Part shown: positions 1-7,439 of the stretch, in pieces
Position numbering within the stretch: position 1 is the first letter of the stretch
Layout of the letters: every line of letters begins with the position of its first letter
Assembly (NCBI GenBank): GCA_002492415.1
Contig: DKYK01000031.1
Location: 22,568 to 86,567, forward strand
Direction: 5' to 3'
Length of the DNA: 64,000 nucleotides
Source: Christensenella sp. UBA7102
GTDB lineage: Bacteria; Bacillota; Clostridia; Christensenellales; UBA1750
The notes under the pieces: model-generated
Database searches by the model: none
What the model saw: the letters and a program-made list of their open reading frames with translations, nothing else
What the model was told of the DNA's origin: nothing
Program-made: the position numbers and the translations under genes

Positions 1-40
1 ACTTGATTATACTGCTGCTTTGATGAGATGTCAATACGGA

Positions 41-76
41 AAAAAATAAAGGCGGCAGGATATGATCTCTGCCGTC
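41..76 (-). terminator. Rho-independent terminator of the first gene
   Basis: The arms GGCGGCAG (51-58) and CTGCCGTC (69-76) form a stem. On the minus strand an almost pure T tract (41-50) follows it. It lies just past the stop codon at 108 and would end that transcript. Confidence 0.6.
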
Positions 77-107
77 GCAGTATGCAATGCGCGCCATGTG
101 CTCCATT

Positions 108-608
108 TTAATTCATTTGCGCGAGCCATCCGTGCAGGCGACTGCCGCAGAGCGTTCGGATGCGCAGCGGCGCGCCATGTTCGTCCATGAGCTGGCCTGC
201 CAGCAGAGGAGGATTGATCCCGTCCCAGCAGGAGAGCTTCCCTTCCGGCGATACCAGCCAGATGCGATATATGCGCCCCATACCCGGCACGCATGCGTCG
301 CCCAGACGCCGAACGCGCCCATGCGCGTCCCGTTCGCCGGAGAATTGTTCGCCGGCATGGCAGGTGCAGCGCGGGTGTGTATGGACCAGCGCCGTTCGAC
401 CACAGAACACACTGCTTACCGCAATGCATACCGCCTGTAGGATCACGTTGTTGTGGAACCCACGCCATACATGCCCCAAACGATACCCGGTGCGTCCGCA
501 CAGGATGGCTGCGCAGCGCTCGCGTCCGTCGCGCTCCGTCTCGGGCAGCGCTGCTCGGCCGAATGCTTCCACGGCCGCCAACTCAGTTGGATATAGTATG
601 CTCGCCAT
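108..608 (-). CDS. JAB/DUF4329-like orphan protein
   Basis: This 166-residue protein has no signal peptide. Its central motif HTHP is followed about ten residues later by SGERD, which resembles the HxHP...SxxD metal site of JAB/MPN-like and DUF4329 proteins. A small C-terminal strand pattern (WLVSPEGKLSCWDG) also fits DUF4329. Met at 608 is chosen because GGGGGG sits 7-12 bases upstream; an in-frame start at 659 lacks such a site. The gene stands alone, convergent with nothing and divergent from the HAD gene at 794. The activity is unknown; a metal-dependent peptidase or toxin-like role is possible but unproven. Confidence 0.6.
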   Translation of the reverse strand: MASILYPTELAAVEAFGRAALPETERDGRERCAAILCGRTGYRLGHVWRGFHNNVILQAVCIAVSSVFCGRTALVHTHPRCTCHAGEQFSGERDAHGRVRRLGDACVPGMGRIYRIWLVSPEGKLSCWDGINPPLLAGQLMDEHGAPLRIRTLCGSRLHGWLAQMN

Positions 609-732
609 GTCGATTCCCCCCGCTTTCTCTGTTCTGATGATACCACGGCGGGCGCGCACTGTATCGCCAGAATTTAAATTGTCGTGTTAAGATAAAGAAA
701 ACTGCGGAAAGGAGCATCGCTCCGTTTTATGG

Positions 733-761
733 TGGTCAACCACAAGCAGATATGATATAAT
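733..761 (+). promoter_or_regulatory. Sigma-A promoter for the HAD gene
   Basis: A perfect TATAAT lies at 756-761 with a weak -35, TGGTCA, 17 bases upstream. The -35 sits inside an inverted repeat GTGGT-CA-ACCAC (732-743 region) that could be an operator. Confidence 0.5.
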
Positions 762-793
762 GACGCAGAATATATCGGGAAGGGAAGAGGGTT

Positions 794-1396
794 ATGATCC
801 GCAACGTGGTCTTTGATATGGGAAACGTGCTGCTGGACTTCAATCCGGAGCGCTATTTGCAGAACTTTGTGGAGCGTGAGGAGGACCGGGCGTTGCTGCG
901 CGACGAACTGTTCGACAGCGTGGAGTGGGTGATGACCGACCACGGCAGGCTGGATGACGAAGGACTGGGCGACACGGTGTGCGGCCGCGTGCCGGAACGC
1001 CTGCACGGCACGGTGCGGCGGATTCTCGCGCATTGGTACGAAGACATGCCCGTCTATCCTGGCGTGAAGGAGCTGATTGAGCGGCTGATGGAGCAGGGTT
1101 ACCGGTTGTATGTGTTGTCCAATGTCAGTGAAAACTACAGGATTATGCGGCAGAACATCCCGCATATCGAAGATTTTGACGGCGAATTCATCTCATGCAA
1201 AGCGCATTTGCTCAAGCCTGAACCGGCGATCTTTGCCGCTTTTTGTGAGGCTTTCGACCTGGCACCGGAGGAGTGCCTGTTTATCGACGACCAGAAGAAC
1301 AACGTCTACGGCGCGATGCGCGCCGGGATGCAGGGTTTGGTGTATCGCGGCAGACCGGAAAGCGTGGAAGCGCGGCTGGAGGCGCTCAAAGTATAA
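794..1396 (+). CDS. HAD-family phosphatase, YihX-like
   Basis: This 200-residue cytosolic HAD hydrolase has motif I FDMGNVLLDF near residue 7, motif II VLSNVS near 110, the motif III lysine in LLKPEP and the acidic motif IV FIDDQKNN. Position +2 of motif I is Gly-Asn instead of Asp, as in the YihX/epoxide-hydrolase-like branch of HAD subfamily IA. It probably releases phosphate from a sugar phosphate or similar small molecule, but the substrate cannot be read. GGGAAGGGAAGAGG precedes the ATG. It is monocistronic and ends at a strong terminator. Confidence 0.8.
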   Translation: MIRNVVFDMGNVLLDFNPERYLQNFVEREEDRALLRDELFDSVEWVMTDHGRLDDEGLGDTVCGRVPERLHGTVRRILAHWYEDMPVYPGVKELIERLMEQGYRLYVLSNVSENYRIMRQNIPHIEDFDGEFISCKAHLLKPEPAIFAAFCEAFDLAPEECLFIDDQKNNVYGAMRAGMQGLVYRGRPESVEARLEALKV

Positions 1397-1400
1397 AAAG

Positions 1401-1444
1401 CGCCTCGGTTTCTGCACAAAAACTGCGGAAACCGAGGCGTTTTC
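1401..1444. terminator. Bidirectional terminator
   Basis: Perfect 12-base arms (1401-1412 and 1428-1439) are flanked by A-rich sequence on the left and TTTT on the right. It separates the convergent HAD and ZIP genes. Confidence 0.85.
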
Positions 1445-1449
1445 CAGAT

Positions 1450-2295
1450 TTAGGCGAAGATGATGAAGATGCCCACGAGGATGCCGATGATTGCGGCCAA
1501 TGAAGGCAGCTTGGAGCGCCACATGAGGATGGATTCGGGCAGCAGCTCGCCGAACACCACATAGAGCATGGCGCCGCTTGCAAAGGCCAGGGACAGCGTG
1601 TGCCACAGCGGACCTATAGAACCCAGCCAGTAGCCCAGAAGCGCGCCGATGACGGTGGGCAGGCCGGAGAGCGCGGTGACGCACACGGCGCGCACGCGGC
1701 CCATACCGCCCGCAATCAGGGGCACGGCGACCGCCATGCCCTCCGGTATGTTGTGCAGACCGATGACCACAGCGATGAGAAAGCCGCCGCTCGTAAACAG
1801 GTTGGAGGTGACCGAACCCGCGTAGGCAGAGCCGATAACCATGCCCTCGGGCAGGTTGTGCAGCGCAATGGCCGCCGCCATGATGATACCCGCAATGAAC
1901 AGATTGTTGTGATCCTTTTTGTGTTCCTCGAAGTGGTCGCTGTGGATCAGCTCATCCAGGTCGTCCGCGGTTTTGGGATGATCTGGATCAATATGCTCCA
2001 CTTCGTGGTTGGTAGTCTGGTCGATGAGGTGATTGAGCAGCGCGACCACCGCATAGCCCAGCACAATGCCCAACAGCGACCAGGCGACGCTGCCGGTCAG
2101 CTGCGGCTCATGCAGCGCGTCGGCCAGCAAATCAAAGCACACCACAGCCAGCATTACGCCGGCAGCAAAGCTGAGCAGAAGACTGACGATGCGCTTGGAA
2201 TCTTTGCGGATAAAGGCGCTGACCAGACCGCCAAGACCCGTGCCGCCCACGCCGGAAATCAGGGTGATGAGCATCACCCATATAAGAGTACTCAT
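1450..2295 (-). CDS. ZIP-family divalent metal transporter
   Basis: This 281-residue inner-membrane protein has about eight hydrophobic segments. A His/Asp-rich loop (DPDHP, HSDHFEEHKKDH) lies in the middle. Two ZIP metal-binding helices carry HNLPEG and HNIPEG, the hallmark of ZupT/ZIP importers of zinc, iron or manganese. Start Met 2295 follows AGGAAAGGAAG; the reading frame stays open far upstream, but that stretch crosses the promoter. It is divergent from the kinase gene at 2455. A palindrome sits inside its promoter, so metal-dependent control is likely. Confidence 0.9.
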   Translation of the reverse strand: MSTLIWVMLITLISGVGGTGLGGLVSAFIRKDSKRIVSLLLSFAAGVMLAVVCFDLLADALHEPQLTGSVAWSLLGIVLGYAVVALLNHLIDQTTNHEVEHIDPDHPKTADDLDELIHSDHFEEHKKDHNNLFIAGIIMAAAIALHNLPEGMVIGSAYAGSVTSNLFTSGGFLIAVVIGLHNIPEGMAVAVPLIAGGMGRVRAVCVTALSGLPTVIGALLGYWLGSIGPLWHTLSLAFASGAMLYVVFGELLPESILMWRSKLPSLAAIIGILVGIFIIFA

Positions 2296-2340
2296 GGAAT
2301 CGACCCGCTTCCTTTCCTGTCTGTATCTGAAGCAGAAGTT

Positions 2341-2369
2341 AGTATAGCACAACTTTTTGTGCACAGCAA
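2341..2369 (-). promoter_or_regulatory. ZIP gene promoter with embedded palindrome
   Basis: On the minus strand TTGCTG (2364-2369), a 17-base spacer and TATACT (2341-2346) form a good sigma-A promoter. The spacer contains the perfect inverted repeat GCACAA-CTTT-TTGTGC (2347-2362), placed where a repressor would block RNA polymerase. Confidence 0.65.
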
Positions 2370-2454
2370 TCCTTTTGGGGCTCATTATGCCGATTTTACG
2401 CGAATGACACAGAACGCGCCGAAACGTGTGCAAATAAAGAAAAGGAGAGAGCGC

Positions 2455-3177
2455 ATGAACACACAGAGAAAAATTGGCAAGGGCCGCACCGCGGAGGTAT
2501 TTTTGACTGCGGAGGGCTGCGCGCTGAAGCTGTTTTACCCGGAGTACCCGATGCAGGCGGTGGAGCGGGAGCTGCGCAACGCGAGGATGGCAGTCGCGCT
2601 GCACATTCCAACGCCGCGCTGCTATGGTCTTGTGACGGTGCAGGACCGCGCGGGGATCCTCTACGAGCGTGCGGCGGGTGAGAGCCTGCTGAATCGCCTG
2701 ATGCGCACGGGAGACGTGGCGGGCTGCGCGTCCACACTGGCGCGGCTGCATCGCCAGTTGCTGGCGCAGACGCTGCCCGAGGACGCGTTGGATGTGCGGG
2801 AGTTCCTGCGGCACGAAATCGAGCGCAATGGGAAGCTGCCGGTTGAGGAGAAATCGCGGGCGCTGGCGCAGCTGGCCGCGCTGCCGGGCGGGAATGCGCT
2901 GTGCCACGGGGACTTCCATCCCGACAACGTGCTCATGGACGGGGAGCGCGCGATGGTCCTCGACTGGATGAACCTGTGCCGAGGGGATCCGATCAGCGAT
3001 GTGGCGCAGACCTGGCACCTGCTCGCGTGCGGTCCGCTGCCGCCTGATGTGCCCGCGGCGCAGGAGTTCGAGGAAATGCGCGGTCTGTTGGCGGATGAAT
3101 ATATCAGGCGTATGGGCATGGAGAAAGAGCGGCTGGCACAGTGGCTGCCCGTGATAAAAGCCGCGCGTTTTGGTTGA
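2455..3177 (+). CDS. APH/choline-kinase-like phosphotransferase
   Basis: This 240-residue protein has the aminoglycoside-phosphotransferase fold. The N-terminal lobe has a glycine-poor P-loop and the nucleotide lysine in ALKLFYPE. The catalytic loop is CHGDFHPDNVL and the metal Asp lies in MVLDWMN. Many such Firmicutes proteins phosphorylate sugars, amino alcohols or unknown small molecules, so antibiotic resistance should not be assumed. ATG 2455 follows AAGGAGAG; the frame is open upstream across the promoter but lacks a start with a ribosome site. It is a single gene followed immediately by the promoter of the next locus. Confidence 0.8.
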   Translation: MNTQRKIGKGRTAEVFLTAEGCALKLFYPEYPMQAVERELRNARMAVALHIPTPRCYGLVTVQDRAGILYERAAGESLLNRLMRTGDVAGCASTLARLHRQLLAQTLPEDALDVREFLRHEIERNGKLPVEEKSRALAQLAALPGGNALCHGDFHPDNVLMDGERAMVLDWMNLCRGDPISDVAQTWHLLACGPLPPDVPAAQEFEEMRGLLADEYIRRMGMEKERLAQWLPVIKAARFG

Positions 3178-3202
3178 CCGAAAGGGTGCGGCGCGATATA
3201 AT
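3174..3202 (+). promoter_or_regulatory. Sigma-A promoter for the 3261 dehydrogenase
   Basis: TTGACC (3174-3179), a 17-base spacer and TATAAT (3197-3202) make a near-consensus promoter. Its -35 overlaps the stop codon of the preceding kinase gene. Confidence 0.75.
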
Positions 3203-3260
3203 GTAAGTAGTTTCACAATATCGGCACCTGAAATTTACAACGATCGGGAGGGCGCGGAAC

Positions 3261-4415
3261 ATGGAAAAGGTTCGTCTGGGCATCATCGGCGCGGGCAACA
3301 TGGGCTCGGGCCATATCAACAACTACTTGAAGGGTTTGCTGCCGGAGATCGAGATCACCGCAGTGGCGGATCGCAGACAGGAGCGGCGTGATTGGGCGAA
3401 GAGCGCGCTGGGCGAGGGCGTCGCGCTCTATGAAGAAGGCAGCGAGCTGATCGAAAAGGGTCCGGTGGACGCCATACTCATCGCGGTGCCGCACTATCAG
3501 CATCCGGGGCTGGCCATCGAAGGATTTCGCCATGGAAAGCACGTGATGTGCGAAAAGCCGGCGGGCGTCTACACCAAGCAGGTACGGGAAATGAATGCCG
3601 AGGCAGACAAGTGCGATCGGGTATTCGGCATGATGTTCAACCAGCGTACCAACTGCGTCTACCGCAAGATAAAGGAAATGATTGACGGCGGCGAGTTGGG
3701 GCAGATCAAGCGCGTGAACTGGATCATCACCGACTGGTACCGCACGCAGTATTATTATGATTCCGGCGCATGGCGCGCTACCTGGGACGGCGAGGGCGGC
3801 GGCGTGCTGCTCAACCAGTGTCCGCATCAGCTGGACCTGGTGCAGTGGCTGTGCGGCATGCCTGTGCGCGTGCGCGCCTTCCTGCACGAGGGCAAGTGGC
3901 ACGATATCGAGGTAGAGGATGACGTGACGGCCTATATGGAGTATGGCAACGGCGCAACCGGTGTGTTCATCACCACCACGGGCGACGCGCCTGGCACCAA
4001 TCGCCTGGAGATCAGCGGCGATATGGGCAAGGTCGTCTGTGAAAACGATGAGATCACCTTCTTTAAGAACAAGGTTTCCGACCGCGAATTCTGCCGCACT
4101 GCGACTGAAGGCTTTGCCAAGCCCGAGTGCGAAAAGATCACCGTTAAGACCGACGGAAGAAATTTACAGCACGTCGATGTGCTCAACGCATTTGCCGGGG
4201 CCATCCTGCGCGGCGAAAAGCTGGTCGCCGATGGGCGCGAGGGCATCAACGGCCTGACGCTGTCCAATGCGATGCACCTGTCCAGCTGGCTGGACAAGAC
4301 TGTGGATCTCCCCTTTGACGAGGAGCTGTACCTGGCTGAGCTCAACAAGCGCCGTGCGACCTCCCGCGCCAAGGAGGACAAGGGTGTCACGCTCAACACC
4401 GAGGGCTCCTATTGA
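3261..4415 (+). CDS. Gfo/Idh/MocA oxidoreductase
   Basis: This 384-residue NAD(P)-dependent dehydrogenase has a Rossmann N-terminus (GIIGAGNMGSGH), the catalytic lysine in CEKPAG near residue 98, and a C-terminal substrate domain with NQCPHQLDLVQWL carrying the active-site His/Asp. Family members oxidise sugars, inositols or anhydrosugars, but the substrate is not readable. GGGAGG lies 9 bases before ATG 3261. With the paralogue at 5495 and the TIM-barrel protein at 6656 it appears to form a split carbohydrate locus around an AraC regulator. Confidence 0.88.
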   Translation: MEKVRLGIIGAGNMGSGHINNYLKGLLPEIEITAVADRRQERRDWAKSALGEGVALYEEGSELIEKGPVDAILIAVPHYQHPGLAIEGFRHGKHVMCEKPAGVYTKQVREMNAEADKCDRVFGMMFNQRTNCVYRKIKEMIDGGELGQIKRVNWIITDWYRTQYYYDSGAWRATWDGEGGGVLLNQCPHQLDLVQWLCGMPVRVRAFLHEGKWHDIEVEDDVTAYMEYGNGATGVFITTTGDAPGTNRLEISGDMGKVVCENDEITFFKNKVSDREFCRTATEGFAKPECEKITVKTDGRNLQHVDVLNAFAGAILRGEKLVADGREGINGLTLSNAMHLSSWLDKTVDLPFDEELYLAELNKRRATSRAKEDKGVTLNTEGSY

Positions 4416-4440
4416 TCGCATTCCGCTGAAAAACGATGCA

Positions 4441-4484
4441 ATAAAGGGTATGCCGTCCGTGGAAACGGACGGCATACCCTTTAT
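4441..4484. terminator. Bidirectional terminator, perfect 20-base stem
   Basis: Bases 4441-4460 and 4465-4484 are perfect reverse complements around GGAA. The right arm contains the stop codon of the araC-type gene (4481-4483), so the hairpin is partly inside that message. Confidence 0.85.
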
Positions 4485-5377
4485 TGCGCTGTTTCGCCGG
4501 TGAGAAAGCCTCTGCGAAAGCGCCCGGGGGACACGCCGTGCTGCGCGCGGAAGCGCTGGATGAAGTAGCTGGTGGTGGAAAAGCCCACGGCCATGGACAC
4601 GTCGGTGATGGAGAGCGCCGTGGTGGCCAGCAGGATCGTCGCGCGTTTGAGACGCACCTCAGTCAGATACTCAGGGAAGCTCTTTTGGGCGTAGCGCGTG
4701 AAAAAGCGTGAGAAGGCGGAATACTTCATGCCGCAATGCGCCGCGACCTCCTCCATGGAAAGCTCGTGCACGTAGTGCTGGTCGATGTAAGAGAAAGCGT
4801 TTTGCAGGGTGGACAACGCGGCCTTGTCCATTCGACGCAGCAGCTCGCCGCCTGTCTCCCGATCCAACAACCGCGCCACCCACACGAACAGACGGCATAA
4901 ATTGGCGCGCACGGCCATTTCATAGCCCAGTGTGCGCGCTTCAAATTCGTGCAGCACATCCATCAGCAGCTCGCCGATATGTCCGTCTTCCAGCAGCGGC
5001 TTCTCGAATTTACGGCGGTGTTTTGCGCCTGACCAAAGGTAGGGCAGCATCACCTGCAGCTCGTAGAGCGGGTGCTCCGCAAACAGCAGTGCATCGGGTG
5101 TGAACTTGAGCACCAGATAACGGTTGCAACCTTTGCCCGTGGAGCGCGTGTGATGTACTTCGTTGGGGTCTATCAGCACCATTTCGCCCGGGGAGAAAGC
5201 GGTGCTCGCATCGCCGGTGTAGAGCACAAACCCGCCTTCCAGACAATAGAGCGCCTCATAATACTCATGGATGTGCGCATGCGCAGCAGTTTGCAGGCCC
5301 ACCGTCTCCTGAATGCGGCATTCAAACAGATTCTCGATCTCCTCAGGCGGTCGCCGCTCCTCGCGATAGTAGGTCAT
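4481..5377 (-). CDS. AraC-family transcription regulator
   Basis: This 298-residue protein has an N-terminal cupin sensor (HAHIHEYYEALYCLEGG near residues 33-50; PGEMVLIDPNEVHH) and two C-terminal helix-turn-helix motifs. The second ends in TSYFIQRFRAQHGVSPGRFRR, typical of AraC/XylS activators of sugar genes. ATG 5377 has AGGAGG six bases upstream; an in-frame TTG 18 bases earlier would sit on that ribosome site. It is divergent from the dehydrogenase at 5495 and probably controls it and the flanking locus in response to a sugar. Confidence 0.88.
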   Translation of the reverse strand: MTYYREERRPPEEIENLFECRIQETVGLQTAAHAHIHEYYEALYCLEGGFVLYTGDASTAFSPGEMVLIDPNEVHHTRSTGKGCNRYLVLKFTPDALLFAEHPLYELQVMLPYLWSGAKHRRKFEKPLLEDGHIGELLMDVLHEFEARTLGYEMAVRANLCRLFVWVARLLDRETGGELLRRMDKAALSTLQNAFSYIDQHYVHELSMEEVAAHCGMKYSAFSRFFTRYAQKSFPEYLTEVRLKRATILLATTALSITDVSMAVGFSTTSYFIQRFRAQHGVSPGRFRRGFLTGETAQ

Positions 5378-5399
5378 GCCATCCCTCCTGTGCAAAAAT

Positions 5400-5450
5400 T
5401 TGATATTTTCTCGCGAGATTATTATAGCATGTGCTGGGAAAATATGCTAT
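5400..5450. promoter_or_regulatory. Control region with two inverted repeats between araC-type gene and 5495
   Basis: The 117-base gap holds a perfect 10-base palindrome TCTCGCGAGA (5409-5418) and an inverted repeat ATAGCAT (5424-5430) / ATGCTAT (5444-5450) separated by 13 bases. TTGATA (5400-5405) with TATAGC 17 bases on is a possible weak promoter, as expected for an activator-dependent gene. Which protein binds which repeat is inference. Confidence 0.45.
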
Positions 5451-5494
5451 GATCAATTTACAAACATTAAATCCATGAAGGGTGGGTTTTCAAC

Positions 5495-6595
5495 ATGGAA
5501 GGAAAGAAGAGACTCAAGGTTGGCATCATCGGATGCGGCGGCATTGCCAACGGCAAGCACATGCCCTCCATCAAGGCCATCGACGTATCGGACATGGTCG
5601 CTTTCTGTGACCTGATTCCCGAGCGCGCCGAGAAGGCCGCCAAGGAGTATGGCGTGCCCGGCGCTAAGGTCTACACCGACTACAAGAAGCTGCTCGCAGA
5701 TCCTGAGATCGACGTGGTGCACGTGTGCACCCCCAACCGTTCCCACGCGGAGATCTCCATCGACGCGCTGCACGCCGGCAAGCACGTCATGTGTGAAAAG
5801 CCCATGGCAAAGTCCGCAGCCGACGCGCACCGCATGGTCGAGGCCGCAAAGGAGACTGGCAAAAAACTGACAATCGGCTACCAGCACCGCCACAAGGCTT
5901 CCGCGCAGTACGTCAAGGCCGTCATCGACCGCGGGGATCTGGGCGAGATGTACTACGCCGAGGCGTTCGCGGTGCGCCGCCGCGGCACGCCGAACTGGGG
6001 CGTGTTCCTCAACGAGTACGAGCAGGGCGGCGGTCCGCTGATCGACATCGGCACGCATTCGCTGGATCTGACGCTCTATCTGCTGAACAACTACAAGCCC
6101 AAGATGGTTGTGGGCACCACCTACAACAAGCTGACCAATCCTATTCAGGCCAACCCTTGGGGCCCCTGGGATGAGAAGCAGCACACCATGGAGGACGCTG
6201 CGTTTGGCTTCATCGTGATGGAGAACGGCGCGACCATCATCCTCAAGGCGACCTGGGCGCTCAATACCTGTGAACCCGTGCCCGAGGGCAGCGTAATGAT
6301 CGCGGGCACCAAGGCCGGCGCGCAGATCAAGGGCTATGACGAGAAGACCAACATCAATAAGGACGAGTTCAACCGCTTGGTGGACATCGTGCCCGACCTG
6401 AGCTCCGGCGGTGCGGCGTTCTACGACGGCGTCAAGGAGACGCCCCCGATCACCGAGCAGCGCCGCTGGTACGACGCTCTGTACAACGATACGGATCCCG
6501 TCGTGCTGCCCGAGCAGGCCTGCGTCGTCTCTGAGATTCTGGAGGCCATTTACACATCGGCCAAGACCGGCGAACCCTACTACTTCAATAAGTAA
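5495..6595 (+). CDS. Gfo/Idh/MocA oxidoreductase
   Basis: This 366-residue paralogue of the 3261 protein has a GIIGCGGIANGKH nucleotide site, CEKPMAKS with the catalytic lysine near residue 99, and GGGPLIDIGTHSLDL in the substrate domain. It is co-directional with, and 60 bases upstream of, a sugar isomerase-like gene. This pairing is common in inositol and hexose oxidation pathways. The ribosome site GGGTGGG is further from ATG 5495 than usual (about 9 bases). The substrate is unknown. Confidence 0.88.
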   Translation: MEGKKRLKVGIIGCGGIANGKHMPSIKAIDVSDMVAFCDLIPERAEKAAKEYGVPGAKVYTDYKKLLADPEIDVVHVCTPNRSHAEISIDALHAGKHVMCEKPMAKSAADAHRMVEAAKETGKKLTIGYQHRHKASAQYVKAVIDRGDLGEMYYAEAFAVRRRGTPNWGVFLNEYEQGGGPLIDIGTHSLDLTLYLLNNYKPKMVVGTTYNKLTNPIQANPWGPWDEKQHTMEDAAFGFIVMENGATIILKATWALNTCEPVPEGSVMIAGTKAGAQIKGYDEKTNINKDEFNRLVDIVPDLSSGGAAFYDGVKETPPITEQRRWYDALYNDTDPVVLPEQACVVSEILEAIYTSAKTGEPYYFNK

Positions 6596-6655
6596 GCACA
6601 GACGAAAGGGGGCGGGCGAATCCCGCTCCCTTTTCTACAGACAGGAGGTACGACC

Positions 6656-7378
6656 ATGGAATATGGGATTCAGATGTACAGTGTCCGCGACATCACTGAG
6701 AAGGACATGGACGGCGCGCTCAAGGCGTTGGCCGAGATGGGCTACAAAAATGTGGAGTTCGCCGGCTTCTTCGGCATCCCTGCGCAAGAAATCGCGGACA
6801 TGCTCGCAAAGTACGGCTTAACGGTCTCCGGCACGCACACGGGTCTCAACGAGATCGTGGATCACTACGAGGAAACGCTGGCCTACCACAAGGCCATTGG
6901 AAACAAGCGCATCATCGTGCCCGGCCACGATCTGTCCACGAAGGCAAAGCTGGACGACTTTATTGACAAGATGAACGAATACGCAGCCAAGCTCGCCGCC
7001 GAGGGCATCACGCTGGGTTACCACAACCATGACCACGAGTTCAAGCCCAATGATGACGGCCAGATCATTTACGACGAGATCGTGGCGCGCACGGATATTG
7101 CGCTGGAGATCGACACCTATTGGGTGTACGCCGCGGGCAAGGATCCGGTGGCGCTGATGGAGCAGCTGAAAGACCGCCTGCCCGTCATCCACATCAAGGA
7201 CGGCCTGGCCAACCGCGAGGGCAAGCCGCTGGGAATGGGCACCGCGCCCGTGGCCGACGTCTACAAGAAGGCTGTGGCGCTGAACGTTCCCATGGTGGTG
7301 GAGTCCGAGACCCTCACGCCCGACGGCCTGACCGAGGCGAAGATCTGCATCGAGTTCCTGAAGGCACAGGAAAAGTAA
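6656..7378 (+). CDS. Sugar phosphate isomerase/epimerase (IolE/xylose isomerase-like TIM barrel)
   Basis: This 240-residue single-domain AP-endonuclease-2-type TIM barrel has metal-site motifs spaced as expected: the acidic residue in GTHTGLNE, HNHDHEF near residue 123, LEIDTYW and HIKDG. Family members isomerise, epimerise or dehydrate keto-sugars with a divalent metal. AGGAGGT precedes ATG 6656. It lies in an operon with the dehydrogenase at 5495 and likely acts on that enzyme's keto product. It is slightly short for the family but complete. Confidence 0.85.
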   Translation: MEYGIQMYSVRDITEKDMDGALKALAEMGYKNVEFAGFFGIPAQEIADMLAKYGLTVSGTHTGLNEIVDHYEETLAYHKAIGNKRIIVPGHDLSTKAKLDDFIDKMNEYAAKLAAEGITLGYHNHDHEFKPNDDGQIIYDEIVARTDIALEIDTYWVYAAGKDPVALMEQLKDRLPVIHIKDGLANREGKPLGMGTAPVADVYKKAVALNVPMVVESETLTPDGLTEAKICIEFLKAQEK

Positions 7379-7393
7379 GAAAAGCAATAAGAG

Positions 7394-7432
7394 AAAGTGC
7401 TGCGCATCGTAAGTGGTGCGCAGCACTTTTTT
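7394..7432. terminator. Bidirectional terminator
   Basis: 13-base arms AAAGTGCTGCGCA / TGCGCAGCACTTT (7394-7406, 7417-7429) are followed by TTT. It separates the isomerase gene from the convergent MATE gene. Confidence 0.85.
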
Positions 7433-7439
7433 GTGGAGA

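Noticed and set aside
2455..3177. APH-like kinase as an antibiotic-resistance gene.
   Set aside because: Only the general phosphotransferase motifs are present; many such Firmicutes proteins have other substrates, and there is no sign of transfer.
1450..3216. Very long open frames on both strands over 1450-3216 and 1600-3177.
   Set aside because: The extensions run across two divergent promoters and antisense to the real genes. The ZIP and kinase genes have clear starts with ribosome sites at 2295 and 2455.
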